Below, in pieces: positions 26,001 through 39,004 of a DNA stretch of 64,000 nucleotides. The stretch comes from Ulota crispa (taxonomy: Eukaryota > Streptophyta > Bryopsida > Orthotrichales > Orthotrichaceae). The DNA lies in NCBI GenBank assembly GCA_963920765.1, contig OY987247.1, forward strand, positions 2,046,001-2,110,000, in the 5' to 3' direction. Numbering within the stretch: the first letter of the stretch is position 1; the number at the start of each line of letters is the position of its first letter. The notes beneath the pieces were generated by a model. It did not search any database. It saw nothing but the letters and a program-made list of their open reading frames with translations, and was not told where the DNA came from. The position numbers and the translations under genes are program-made.

Positions 26001-27721
26001 GAAGTTTGTTAAATTGGGTATCGACCCCCCCAAAGGAGTTCTCTGTTATGGCCCTCCCGGTACTGGCAAGACATTATTAGCCAGAGCTGTTGCAAACAGA
26101 ACAGATGCTTGCTTCATTCGTGTTATTGGGAGTGAACTTGTTCAGAAATATGTAGGAGAAGGAGCTCGTATGGTTCGTGAACTTTTTCAAGTAAGACTAA
26201 TGTCAACATCTCTACCTCTTAAGAATATCATGGGTTGGTCTTGAACTTTTATTTTAGTAAACTGGTTTCGATGTCCACATTTGCATCTGGTACTGTTTAT
26301 ATTGTCAAGTTTTGTTATTGCTGATATATAATTTTCGTGAGTTTTGAACTTCCTTGATGTGTTCCTTCATGATAGATACTAATGGATTATTTGTATACGT
26401 GAACATTGTAATTTGTTGTCCTGTAGCTCACTTGCATGTTTCTCATGGTGCAGATGGCTCGTTCCAAGAAGGCGTGCATTGTGTTTTTTGATGAGGTAGA
26501 TGCTATTGGAGGTGCTCGGTTTGACGATGGATCAGGAGGTGATAACGAGGTTCAAAGGACTATGCTTGAAATAGTCAACCAACTTGATGGTTTTGATGCT
26601 CGTGGTAACATCAAAGTGTTGATGGCAACCAACAGGTAAAGTCCTTGCTAGGCACCCGTTAAGGTAGGAGGCTCATGAATGGATCATTTAAGGGCTGAAA
26701 CTGAATTTTGAGGAGGTGAAACTTCTTGAAATTTTTTCAGTAAATTTTCTTTGAAAGACAAGAGGACTTGGCATCGACCCAAGTTGTTTCATAATTTTTG
26801 GAGCTTTTTGGAATTAGTTATGAAATTTTGAAGTTGAAATGCCATAGGGCTCTAAAATGGTTCACCTCCTCAAATATTCATTGTCTGTACATTGTTGAAG
26901 CCTATGAAAAACAACAGGTACAAAAATAGTACATTTGAAGAGGTCAACCATTTTAGAGCCTGAACCGAACTAGAGCCTCCTATCTTATGCTTCTTCAAGG
27001 TTATTAGGCACTCTTCTTCTACAGAGTGGATGAAGTGGATGAAGTGAGAGGTATTACGTTGGTATGCTTGAATTGCTTTATGTCCTTGTAGGATATACTA
27101 TTCGTGATTGCTTCACTTAATCAAACTGGTCCGACCAGGAATCGTGAAGTGAGTCTTTTTGATTAGATTCGTTGTGAGTCACAGATACTAATTTAAAAGT
27201 TGTGCTTTTTACAGACCTGATACGTTAGATCCGGCGCTTTTACGACCAGGTCGGTTGGATCGTAAGGTGGAGTTTGGGTTACCCGATTTGGAGAGTCGAA
27301 CCCAGATCTTTAAGATCCATACACGGACTATGAATATAGAGCGGGACATTCGGTTTGAGCTTCTTGCACGGCTTTGTCCCAATTCCACAGGTATAATTTC
27401 ATCCGAATGACATCATAATTTTTTGTTCGCATCTGTTTTGGAACTGGATTTTCTCCAAACGGAATTTCGTTTATTCGTACAGAATAATGCAAGGTGGTTA
27501 TGAGAAGAGAGTAACACACTCAAGTTCATGTGGCTTTACTAAAGCAAGCATTTTACTGTTCAGGAGCCGACATTCGGAGTGTTTGCACAGAAGCAGGCAT
27601 GTATGCCATTCGGGCTCGCAGGAAGACTGTGACTGAGAAAGACTTCTTGGAAGCCGTGAACAAGGTTATCAAAGGATACCAGAAGTTCAGTGCGACACCC
27701 AAGTACATGGTGTACAACTAG
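23067..27721 (+). CDS. RPT1: 26S proteasome regulatory subunit 7 (RPT1/PSMC2-type AAA ATPase), 10 exons
   Basis: RPT1 is one of six AAA ATPases in the hexameric base of the 19S regulatory particle; it unfolds ubiquitinated substrates and feeds them into the 20S core. Exons: 23067-23150, 24405-24486, 24783-24874, 25004-25081, 25367-25428, 25610-25754, 25972-26190, 26454-26635, 27215-27390, 27564-27721. All introns are GT-AG, phases match at every junction, and the joined frame is 425 aa, about the normal family length. Seen in order: an N-terminal stretch with [11 protein letters not shown], a helical coiled-coil-like segment (about 29-60), the OB region, Walker A GPPGTGKT (208-215), Walker B IVFFDE (263-268), arginine fingers R325 and R328 in the LLRPGRLDR stretch, and the C-terminal helical domain ending in YN. 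Rpt1 orthologues lack a strict HbYX tail, so this end is expected. The start was chosen at MTDVADD by family length. The same frame stays open upstream to an ATG at 22827. No premature stop was seen. Confidence 0.96.
23963..24190. mobile_element. TTAA element in RPT1 intron 1
   Basis: Left TTAACCCTAAGGACCAAA, right CTGTCCTTTAGGGTTTAA. About 228 bp, diverged ends, no coding capacity. Confidence 0.5.
26660..26987. mobile_element. MITE in RPT1 intron 8
   Basis: Ends TAAGGTAGGAGGCTC and GAGCCTCCTATCTTA, near-perfect inverted repeats. Inside, GGCTCTAAAATGGTTCACCT faces a diverged complement, forming an inner hairpin. The splice sites on either side are intact. Confidence 0.75.
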
Positions 27722-28070
27722 TGTAGTTCATTACTTGAGAGTATTCATTTAAATCGGAGATATCTTGGTTCAGTGGTGGCAGGACACTGTAAAGACGCCT
27801 TTGATGTGTTCTCTTGGCAGGGGCATAATGTAGTTGTGGTCCTAATTGCTTCCTTCGGAGATCGTGGTTTCAATCATCTTGTCAGACATGCATTATCTTC
27901 GGTGACCCTCATTAAACGGTTTATTGATGACAATCGGAGCTTGTACGGAAGCTAGTGATGCAACAGTGATTTTCTTCTATGATTGGTTTACTTTCCTGTG
28001 AAGCTTAGCTCCCAGCAACGGTTTGCATTAACAACAGTGCGCTCCAGGGTAATGAGTCCAAGCCTGTCAT

Positions 28071-28183
28071 TGAGGGTCATCCTTCCAGCTCTATAACAGT
28101 ACACCAAATAGTGCATTTAGGTTGCACTGAGGGTCATCCTTCCAGCTCTATAACAGTACACCAAATAGTGCATTTAGGTTGCA
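28071..28183. repeat. 57-bp tandem duplication 3' of RPT1
   Basis: Two copies of a 57-base unit contain CATCCTTCCAGCTCTATAAC and GTGCATTTAGGTTGCA. The second motif resembles the terminus of class F MITEs, and class F-like sequence (AATTAGGTTGCCTTACC) follows. It lies in the probable 3' untranslated region. Confidence 0.9.
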
Positions 28184-30261
28184 GTAACAATTAGGTTGCC
28201 TTACCTTGGGGAAAGTTACCATATGACTCACGCTTGGACACCTTTTGGGGTATACAGTTCTCTTTATGCTACAATATTTCCTGGTTTTGTGTGAAGTTAC
28301 AGCGTCCTTGCTTCTTGGCTTTGGAGCTTGTTGGTGTGCCAAACTGCCAACCTGCTTGCTTCCTCCATTGTTTTCACAGACAAAAGTTAGTGTAGTCTTG
28401 ATAAATATTTAATAATGTGGAGGAAATTAGTATGGAGTAACCTAGATGCACTAAGGTTGTCGGCTCTAAAAACGTTTGGTCATTTTGAACCAACCATGTA
28501 GGGTCACAAAAACAATGCACAAAGGTTCTTAAATGGCTCACAGTTTTTTATGTTCAGAAATTGTACTTGTGCATGCACGGTTTTAGAACCTCAAGAGAGT
28601 GACATGAGCTACCATTAAGTGTGCTTATTGGTCATAAGTGTGTTGAGTTTTGTCTTTCATTAAAAATATAGATATATGTCATACTAAAATAAATGAAAAC
28701 ATATTCTCAATCATGATTTGAGTATTGGAATATGGAATAGGTGCTTGCATGCTTTAAGAGCCTTATTGAAGCATTCTTGACTTTGTAGTGGTTGCTTTGA
28801 GGACTCATGTGCTTCATTTACAAGCCACCTTTACATCATGAATTCTATCACATAAGATCAAAAATAGATACCTATGCACCTTTTGCTTTGATAAATTGTA
28901 ATTAATTCATACCAACTCAAAACAATTCAATTTAAATGGCCATAGAACTATTTCTCCTTTGACTTTCCACCAAAAATAGTTTCAGATTGTGAAATTGGCC
29001 TGATTTTTGCACTGATGCCATCTTCCGCTTAGATGGTCGGTTTACGAGCCGACTACCTTACTTGGTGTAGGTATCAACCGATTTACAAAAGACACATGGC
29101 GAATTGGAAGGCAGAATTGTTTTTCTATGCTGAAATGATGGTCTTTATGATATACTAACATTTATATGGCGTAGAGACCTTCCTCAGGTTAGAGAGTATT
29201 CCCACCGAATATGATTTCAACAGATTAGTGTTATAAAATTTCTGAAATATCAGCATGGTTAAAACTTTACATTTTATACTTCGAAAAATTAATTTGTAGA
29301 TCAAAAATATTCAATTCTATAAGGGATTTTGAGTTTCTTGGTTTCATATTTATTGATAGATATTGGATAATACAGTGGTACTCTATGGATATGATCAAGT
29401 AGGAGGTCAAGATTTGTGATTTTTGTTTGCAAATCATTACTAAAGCTGTTTTCTTATAGCTGCACTTTATTGTATATCTTCACATTTTCTACTATAAAAT
29501 ATTCTAAGGTTAAATTTTTTAAGAAATGAGCCATGTTAGTTGAACTTGACGAAACAACTTAATTTGGTTCTTGACCACTTTTTATGCAAAATTGGTTTTA
29601 TTTAATTATTTCTTTTGCAATCACTGCAAATGTGACTTACTTCAGATCAATACACCCAAAAAATATTTCTATACAATCAATCTTCTATCATTGAGAAAAC
29701 GCTTACTTAGCTGAATTCTAATATTTTCATGCGTAGATGATTCCTTCTATTCACGTGCATGGATATAATTCCTTTAGTTCAAAAGTTGTATTTATTCCTT
29801 TTCAAACATATTTAAAAAAAAGTTATGCAAGTCATACAAAACGGAAAAAGTGCAAATGCTCCAAATACGAAGATTATTAAATTCCACAAAAATCTAGTCA
29901 TCTAAACATCATTTTGGTGTCAATGGGCTTTATCATATAAATTTTAAAATCGAATCCACATTTTAGTTTCCACTTTATACAACCATTCTCAATTATACTT
30001 TACAAAAAAAGTCTTTCAAAATCCTAAGGTCTTACTTTTGTCTTGAGAGGTAATTCTCATAAATCAGAGAACGTTGCAAAGTTCTTACAAAATTAAGTAG
30101 AAAATGTGTATTTTAAAACACCCAGGATCACAAATTTTCTATTTATGATCTTTATTCCCATCAAGGTGAACTACAGCAATGCACAAGTGCACCATTTTTT
30201 AAGAGCTATAAAGTAAATTTTAAGCTCTTAAATCTCATTTGAAAACAACAATTGTTGTCCC
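28184..30261. other. no gene seen; RPT1 3' flank and AT-rich intergenic DNA
   Basis: Class F MITE debris at the left edge, then AT-rich sequence with no recognised coding, RNA or repeat feature. Confidence 0.5.
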
Positions 30262-31208
30262 TTAACCCCTAAAAGGCCCAATTGTCCTCTCAAGGGACAA
30301 CTAAATTTTGGACATGTATCTATAGCTAAACTAGTTTGTTTGATTATTGAAACTATTATTGAAGGCAGAGAATTCCAAGACCTACTTGCTATTTGGGCAT
30401 TTAATTTTTCTTCATCCCAACATTTATTAAAGAAGTTATGCATGAATTTCTTGAAAAATAGGGGAGGGTAGGCAATACGGGCAACCCAAAAGGCTTTTTT
30501 TAAAATTGCATTTTTTAGAAATAAAAATCTGAAAATGGTTCTTTAGATATACATATATGTGGGAAGTTTTGAAACATTCAATTTTGATTGATGATTGAGA
30601 AGTTTTAGTTTGTGGGTAGACATAGGACTCCAAAACCTCCATTCCTTTTGCCCCTTGTAAAATTTGGTGCTTTACTTTTTTGAGCAATTAGAGTATTTAT
30701 TTTTTGATTAGTTTTTTCCCAAGTTGTAGTAAGCTAAGAACCATTTGTTTTCACTGTTTGGATCAATGTGATTTGAATTTTTAAGTTTTACATAAAGCCT
30801 CCAATTTTGTCTAGTAAATATGCAAATTTCATGACCTTTTGGCATTGTAGGATTTTACAAAGTATGTTTTTCACCTCCAATTCATTTGAATAACCTCTCA
30901 CACATACCTAACTTGGTCTTCTATGTGAAAAGAAAAACCTCAACTTTGCATAGAGCATTTTTTTATATAGGAGCAGTCAAAGGCTTTTGAAACTTTTGGG
31001 CAACAGGGAAAAAACTTTTTTTTTCAACTTAGATGTCAATATCTCACTCCTCTACTTCTAGAATGAGCCGGTTTTTTCCCATGTGTACCTCCCATAGTCT
31101 AGGGCAAGATCCTACAGTTGGATTTCAAAAAAAAACTTTTTTCCTACTTTTCTACTCATTCCCTCAAAAGTGGCAATAGAAAAAAGGGCTCAGGCCTTTA
31201 GGAGTTAA
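30262..31208. mobile_element. TTAA inverted-repeat element, class A copy 3
   Basis: Starts TTAACCCCTAAAAGGCCCAA, ends GGCCTTTAGGAGTTAA. It shares its right TTAA with the next element, in the same orientation. Confidence 0.7.
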
Positions 31209-32045
31209 CCCCTAAAGGATTGTTGTCCCTTTTGGGGACAGGTGGGAGTTTGGGCATGTACCTTTGGATAAGCTACTTTGTGTGATTTTCTGAAACTTTT
31301 ATTGAAGGTGGGGAATTCAAAGATCTACGCAGGCATCTAATTTTTTCCTCATTCCGATAATTATTGAAGAAGTTATGCATGAAAATTTGAAAAGCAAGGG
31401 AGGACTACCCGTCTGGGCAGCCCAAAAACTTCTTCAATTTTATTTATTTTTTAAAATTAAATTTTGAAACTGGTTCTTTAGATTTTTTTGTAGGTGAGAA
31501 GCTTTGAATCATTCAATTTCAATCAATGATATGAAAGTTATGAGGAGTTTTTGTTTGCGGGTATTTATGGAATCTCTACTCTAAAATAACCTTTGAAGTC
31601 CTTTATTTTACTCAATTTTTATTATTTTGGAAAAATAACAAAATCAAAGGATGTAGATTGTTTATCACAACATTATGACCTTTGAGATCTGCATTTTTCA
31701 TTTTACTAATTAAATCCTTAACAATTTAGTGTTTTGACTCATTCTCTATTTCTTTTTACTTACTGATTTTTTGTATGTATTGTGTAGTTCCAATTGATTT
31801 GAAAATTCTCCCACACATAGCTAACTTGATCTCCTACATGGGAAAAATAAAGCGCAAAGTTGCCTAGAGCAATTATTTTCATGTAAGAATGGTCAAAGGT
31901 TTCTAAAATTTTGCAGTAGCATGAAAAAAAAAATTCTTTTCACTTTAGATGTAAATATCTCACTCATGTCCATTTGGAATGACTTGATTTTTTTTCCACA
32001 AGTACCTAATCCAATCTAAGGCAAGATCCTATGGCTGGATTTCCC

Positions 32046-32095
<50 letters not shown>

Positions 32096-32145
32096 CTTAC
32101 TAACCCCCAAAAGTGGCAGTTTTGAGTGATTTTCACTGAACACTG
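31205..32145. mobile_element. TTAA element, class A copy 4, right end lost
   Basis: Left end TTAACCCCTAAAGGATTGTT; the interior is very close to 142-1083. Similarity stops near GATTTTCACTGAA and the terminal repeat is missing. An A-homopolymer of about 40 bases interrupts it at 32050-32091. Confidence 0.7.
32050..32091. repeat. poly(A) tract
   Basis: About 40 consecutive A bases inside a TTAA element. The related copy at about 990 has a short A run at the same place, so this is probably expansion by slippage rather than a retroposed tail. Confidence 0.9.
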
Positions 32146-32253
32146 ACATTGTAGGTTGGATTATCAAATTTTGCAAAGAAGCTTAGTTTTGATAGTTCAA
32201 AGTGCCATGAATGTTGACATTTATAAAGTGTAGTGGAATAAAATCTCATTAAA

Positions 32254-32663
32254 GGGAATTGATATGTGCTCACTGGGGGTTGATATTTGCACTCCCCGTG
32301 GGAGGTAAATTGTAGATTTCTACTATCAAAAATCTGAATTTGAGAATTATGAATTCAGATTTGGACTTATAGACCATGGTTTACTCTAGAATCATTAAAA
32401 AGTTTGGAATTGAACAACACTCAACGAAAAGTTTATCACTTTTACAAACAAAAGTAAAAGTAACGCTTTTTCCACTAACTAAGCTTTTTCACTAAGTGTT
32501 ATTTAATTGCAACCTTTTTTTATGGTACTAGAGTAAATCATGATCTCTAAATCCAAATTGGAATTCAAAATTCTCAAATTCAAATTTTTGATGGTAGAAA
32601 TTTACAATTTACCTCTAGGGGGGTGTGCAAATATTAACCCCCCGGTGTGCACATATCAATTCC
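32254..32663. mobile_element. foldback MITE, class C copy 3
   Basis: Starts GGGAATTGATATGTGCTCAC and ends in the near complement; long arms, AT-rich centre. Confidence 0.75.
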
Positions 32664-32815
32664 TTAAATAGAACCTTAGATTCCACATTGACCACCTTTT
32701 TAATTTGCCACTTGTTGCTGTAGTGACTATTCACTCAAAAGCCTTTGAATTTTTAGCCCAAGTTGCACAATTGAACCTTTAAAAAATAGAACTCTTCTAC
32801 AACGCCTTATTTAGA

Positions 32816-33012
32816 TATTAGGGGGTTTCAAATATGCCGTTCAGTACCAAAATTGCTCACGTGAATAAGATTTGTGAAAAACATGGGCAAGTCACTCTGT
32901 AAACGAGCCATGACAACCTCCTAGAGGTTGTTATAACATATTCACCGGTGAACAAAAACTCGTTCACGACCATTCATTCTTTTTTTTTTGAATTACATGA
33001 AACCCCCTATTA
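32816..33012. mobile_element. MITE, class Q copy 1
   Basis: Ends TATTAGGGGGTTTCA and TGAAACCCCCTATTA. The interior includes GAACAAAAACTCGTTCACGA, also found in diverged form near 62950. Confidence 0.65.
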
Positions 33013-34112
33013 TGTCAAACCTTAAACAACACTCTACATTGATTAGGTATGTTCACACTTGATATTAGGAGGAGTATTAGCAATATGAATGTACTCTAAA
33101 GGTGTGTCCAAATGCATCTAATTTTCCTTAGCTACTATCCCTCTTAAGACTAAGTTTGAACATACCCTTATCCATTTAAACATAAAATTTTTAATTGTTA
33201 TAGAATTTCTCAGCTTTGCTTTAGCAAAAGGAAAGAATGTATCATACATTAAGTGTAAATTTAACAAATGCATAGTTGTATTGTTTTAGAATTGTTAAAC
33301 AACTGGTTAGTTTTTGAAAGTGAAGGATCCAAAACCACAATCTCTTTTTATTTGACTAGAAACAAGTTGGTGAGAGGAATTAAATTTCCAATTGGTTATC
33401 CTCAAGATGTTCATAACAGGGAAAATTTAGTTGACCACCTTTTTGTAAGACATTATTTCAACTGGTTGGACAATTCAAAGGCAACAAATACCTAGAATTG
33501 ATGTAGAATTGAATGGGTATAAATGGGCAGAAGTAGATTTAGGGCATGCTTGGGATGTTGGGAAGCATTGGCAGTTTGGGATTTAGGGACTCTTATCCTT
33601 GCTCATATTAAAAACTTTCTATTCTTGCAGTTGCTTCCTACTTTTGCCTCTCTAGCTAGGATCATCCCAATCCTACTTTTAAGTTTTTAGCTTTTGACAA
33701 ATGTGGCTTTCATAGTTATGTCTACTCTAAACATGAAGAGTTTATGGATTTTTTTTAGAGCTAGGGTTAGTATATCTGGTTTAATTTGACACAATCTAGT
33801 AAAAGCTTGACATCGCCAAAATTTACTCAACTACATGAAATCAAATAGTATCTTTGGCCTTCATATTTGCAGAAGTACAACAGTAGAACTCCTATAAGCT
33901 AATATCCTATAAACTAATATTCTTTGTAAACTAATGTAAAACACAAATCTTGATGTCAGATCATATGTCAATCACAAACCAAAGCAATTAATTCAATAGT
34001 AGTAATGCTCCTGGGTGCTATCTAGGCACTAGCCTCAAAGTTACTTCATTTACACTTCCACAAAATTAACTAGTAACTTACTTAAACTAAGCTAGTTCTT
34101 GAAATTCCAATT
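33013..34112. other. no gene seen
   Basis: AT-rich sequence. A 75-codon open frame at 33268-33495 shows no recognisable motif and no support from composition. Confidence 0.45.
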
Positions 34113-37100
34113 AGCAATAATAAATTTGGCTAAATTTAGCAAAACTTCTATCTCAAATTTGGTTGTGCTAAAACTCTATAAATTGTAAAAACAAAGAGGA
34201 AAATTTAAAAAGTAGCCAAAATTTCAAGATGCAAAACTGCCTTTGAGGTGAGGTACGATTTGACGTGCTCCTCTGTTGTTGATGGGACCTCAAATTAAGA
34301 TAACTTGAGTAGCCATTAATCATATTTGATTTCCCCCCACCTAGCTATAATGCAAAGTGTAAATGTGCTTTTTATTCACTTGCCCTCCCTCAAAAAACTA
34401 CTTGTAGTTATTATGTCATGGCAGGGTTTGGCGCTTGTACAAATGTACTAAATAGTCTTTTAGTGGCTTCTTAATAAAATTGTTAGTGTACACTTTACAA
34501 ATGTCCAAGTTTAGTATTATAACTAACAAAATAAAACAACTATTGAAAATTGATGTTAGACATCACCAATTCACAAAATTGAAGAATATACAAACTAAAT
34601 TTAAAAATTGCCAATTATAACCTAATAAGCTGCCATGCATGTAGCTAAAAGTTCTTAGGCAAGAAAAAACTTGTAAACAAAATACTAAACTAAATTGGAA
34701 AATATTGCAACCTACCTAGTACTAAAAATCAAGGTAGGTTGCAAAAAATCCAACCTACAACCCACTTGCCTAATACTAAAAATCAAAATAAGTTGCAAAA
34801 AATCCAACCTACAACCCACGTCTTTGGCAAGCAAAGCTAAAAACAAAAAATGAAAATAATAGCGCTGGTCCCAACCATATCATTTTAGAGTTCTACCGTA
34901 TGCAAGATCTTATTTCTCCCAAAATGGTAATAAAGATCAATGTTGGATGCTCCAAACTTGCAATTATATGGAATTAGAAGATTCTATCATGTAAATATAT
35001 TCGCTAAAAAATAATCAACCGGTGCAAAAATGTTATTGTAAGAAAAAAAAGCCGGGAAAGTTTGAATGGAGAGAGATGGAAGTGGTAATCATTGAAAGAA
35101 AACCTGCCCACTACAGGAAAAAGACAATTTTTTTACCGGAAAAGCTTTAAAAACTCTTTTGAATACTGCCACACAAGAAAGCTGATCCCCAGACAGGAAC
35201 ATGGCCATTTTTATGGGCTCGGTTTACTGCACATACGTGAATGTGGGGCCAGGGTGAGAAAAGCTCTGGGTTTTCACTACAGTCACTTAAATGTTTTTTG
35301 TTTAGATACTTACCATCATGAGAAGGAATTTGGGCATTTCGAATTCACATTTGGCTTCAGACAAACTTTTTTTGTTTCATATCATTGAGGAAGATATCAC
35401 TCAACATCACCAAATAGGCGGTAAATGATTACTTTTACCTTTGTTTACAAAAAATGTTGAGCTTTTCCACCTTGGCCCAACATTGACGTATGTGCAGTGA
35501 ATCAAGTCTTTATAATAGGGGTAGTTACAGTTTTTTTGCCGTTCTCAATTTTCACAAAAATCTGACGTGTCGCTCTGTCCGTGAGTGGTGCAAGGCCAAT
35601 TCCATGAAGATTGAGAAAAAAAATTCTTGTCCCCCAAGCGTGGAGAAAATGGCATGAGAAAATTATTTGCGTGAGAATTCTTACCATGGTTGGACTATTT
35701 ACTTGCTCGTGAAGTGCTTTCACCCTTGCTTTTTTTTGCTCCTCCAATTGGTGCCCGTGTTGCCTTCCTCTAAGTAAAACATTCACCGTTCTTCATTCTT
35801 CATTCTCCATCACCCACAAAAGGAGTATCACACCTCCTTCCATGGAGAAGTGCTCCCATTGGCTCCTACAATTGCTCAACCATTTCTCAATCTTCACAGA
35901 AAGTTCAATCTCAAACCAACTGTGACTACCACCCACTCTCAAGTTGTCCATTCTCACAACTGCGTTTGGGAGAAATTTTTACTTCCACTTGCTAAAATTT
36001 AGTATTCCCCAATATCAATCAGCTTGTCAATGAATTGTATTAGACATTTTCAATAGTTATATAAGAATGCATTATAATTGGTTATTTGAAATTTGTTTTG
36101 GTTGGTTTTCTAAACGGTGATTCAAATTTTAACAATTTTTTTTGCAATTTCAACTAGCTAACAACACACTAAGTGCTGGTGCTCCTCAAACATTGCTCAC
36201 AATCAGCCCTATTATTTTCGTTTTTTGTTTTTATCTTTATCTGTCAAAGATGTGGGTTGTAGGTTGAATTTTTTGCAAATCACCTTGAATTTTAATAGTG
36301 GGCAGGTTGCAATACTTTCTCATTTAGTTTAGTATTAGTATAGAGGCATGCGCTTTGAGCAAGTATTAAAACATACCCAAAGGTAGACTATGCACATTTC
36401 TTGTCACTGTGAAAACCAAAAAATATCAATTGGCAGCAAGTGCCTCATCTAGATCCGTAAAGAGAATTTCTTGATAGCTTTTACTTGAATAATTACTGAA
36501 AGTAATGTCAAGCTTTTTTGCCTCACAGACTGAATTGTGGTTGGACTCTTTTGCGGTACATATTGTTGAAAAGCTAGATGGGGAAGTGACAAAAAAAAGT
36601 TGATGATTGCACTCACTTTGTAGCTAAGAAGTTTTGAGTAGCTAAGAAGTTTGTAAGAACTGGTAATATGCTTGAAGTCATGGCAGCAAGGAAATTTGTA
36701 TCACATTTGCATGGCTTCAAAGCTGTCTGCTAGCAAATTGTTTCATTGAAGAGAGTAATTCCAGTTGCAGTGCTGCTATAAATTTGTGATGCTACACACA
36801 AGTACCATCAATTTGGTGCATTGCCATGTATATGAATTATCATAAGCTGCAAAAACAACACAGAGTGCCTCAAATTTGACTTTCTAGAATGGGTAACTAC
36901 AACAAAGAACTCAACTTTGAGGGGCTTTGGGAAGGTGGAGCAAATGTTTTTATCAATAGTTCCAAGTTTTCACTACATTATGAACATATGTGATAATTGT
37001 TTAAGCTTCAGTACACAAACGCTTTGTTTTAACAACTGTCATAATTGAGGGGTGTTTGGTGCTTGGAGTGCTATTTATTCTTTCAAATTCCACCAAAATT

Positions 37101-37805
37101 TTTTAGAAGAATTTGAAAAAAAACATGATAAGAGGGTGTTTGGTGTTCTATATCTATGGCGTCCTTTGTTGCTTCAACTTCTACCAAAAGTTTTAGAAGG
37201 TTTTAGAAAAGGGCGCACTTAGGGTAAACCTCCCACTTGGTAGTATAGATTTTGTCTACAAGGTTTTCCTTGCCTAAGAACTTTTAGCTATAAATATTGC
37301 AACTTATTAGGTTATAATTGGCAACTTTTAAGTTTAGTTCATATGTTGTGAATTGGTGATGTCTAACATCAATCTTCAATAGTTGTTTTATTTTGTTAGT
37401 TATAATGCTAAACTTGGACATTTGCAAAGTGTACACTAACAATTTTGTCAAGAAGCCACTAAAAGACTATTTAGTACATTTATACAAGCGTCAAACCTTG
37501 CCATGACACAATAACTACAAGCCGTCGTTTGAGGGAGGGCAAGTGAATAAACATCACATGTCCACTTTGCATTATAGTTAAGTGGGGGGAAATCAAATAT
37601 GATTAATGGCTACTCAAGTTGTCTTAATTTGAGGTCCCATCAGCAACAAGGGAGCACGTCAAATCGTACCTCACCTCAAAGTCAGTTTTGCATCTTGAAA
37701 TTTTAACTACTTTTTAAAATTTCCTCTTTATTTTACAATACAATTTTAGCACAACTAAATTTGAGATAGAAATTTTGCAAAATTTAGTTAGATTTATTAC
37801 CGCTG
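34113..37805. mobile_element. 3.7-kb element with very long inverted repeats
   Basis: The left arm (about 34113-34740) and right arm (about 37240-37805) are diverged complements for roughly 550-600 bases, including TGAGGTGAGGTACGATTTGA and TTGATGTTAGACATCACCAA opposite their complements. A shorter pair (about 34807 and 36260) sits inside. The interior has no recognised transposase. The architecture resembles long-terminal-repeat foldbacks or non-autonomous Mutator-like elements; I found no clear target-site duplication. Confidence 0.65.
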
Positions 37806-38708
37806 CTCACAATCCTCTAATTTGCAATGTCAGATAATTGGTAACATCTTGGGGGTGCTTTACACTATGTCCCATGTCCCATAAAAATCTCAAAATTTGA
37901 TTGATATTTGAGGTGGTTGATAATTGAGACTTCTCCCTTTACTTGAATAAAAATAATTTTTTTTAAAAAATATAAATAAAATTTAGGACGCTTCAATCTA
38001 AGCTCAAGGTTTCAGTAGGCCCGTATGTCCCTTTTGACAATTGGAGGATTTACTTATTGTTTCTAGTGTAAAGCCTCTCAATTTCAAGGCTTTGATAGTT
38101 CTAAAAAGAATATGATATTGATGTCCCACCTACATCAACTACAGATGAAGGAATAACATCACACAATGGAATGTCCCAAATTCCAAGTTTCCACTTCAAT
38201 AAATTAATTACCTACAGGGTGACACTATTTAGAAATGTTGGCTGCAAGAAAGTTTAATCTTGCTTCAAGAATCGGAAAACTAAACCCAATTTGGAAAGTC
38301 CCAACAACATGTTTTGTACTTCCATTGTCCCAATATAAAGCTTCAAATTGGACATAGTTCTTGTCCCACTAAAAAGTTCTCTTTTGCTAATTTGAATTGC
38401 TGGGAAAGTGTTTGTCTTGTTCAGTGATCTCATGGGGGCAAGTTAAGCAATTAGAGAGCATTCTTCTCCTAACAAACTTGGCCTTGTCCATATGAGGTAC
38501 TATTGTTGCTACTAATCTTTAAATCATCAATAATGAGGAGCTAGCAACATGTACAAATATGGTACTTTTTGAATGGAATTTGGATGCCCAAATGGCAATA
38601 TCAAAGCTGGACCTTTTGCATACATTTGGTAGATGGTATATTGATTCTAGAATGCAAGTGTTGTTAGTACAAGACTAAAATAATGAGGAGCCGGCAACCT
38701 TCACAAAC

Positions 38709-39004
38709 TATGCACAAATATGGTACTTTTTGCATGGAATTTGGATGTCTAAATGGCAACATAAAAACTTGAGATTTTGCAAATATTTGGTAGGTGGTAT
38801 TTTGATTCTAGAATGCATTTGGTCACTAGCATAATGACTAAAAATTTACTTAACCCTATGCACAAATATGGTACTTTTTGCATGGAATTTGGATGTCTAA
38901 ATGGCAACATAAAAACTTGAGATTTTGCAAATATTTGGTAGGTGGTATTTTGATTCTAGAATGCATTTGGTCACTAGCATAATGACTAAAAATTTACTTA
39001 ACCC
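38709..39004. repeat. 148-bp tandem duplication
   Basis: Two essentially identical 148-base units, each from TATGCACAAATATGG to CTTAACCC. The single-copy state is seen in the related element near 54020-54150. Confidence 0.9.

Noticed and set aside
32050..32091. Poly(A) tract as the tail of a retroposed gene
   Set aside because: It lies inside a class A element where sister copies have a short A run, and no cDNA-like sequence precedes it.
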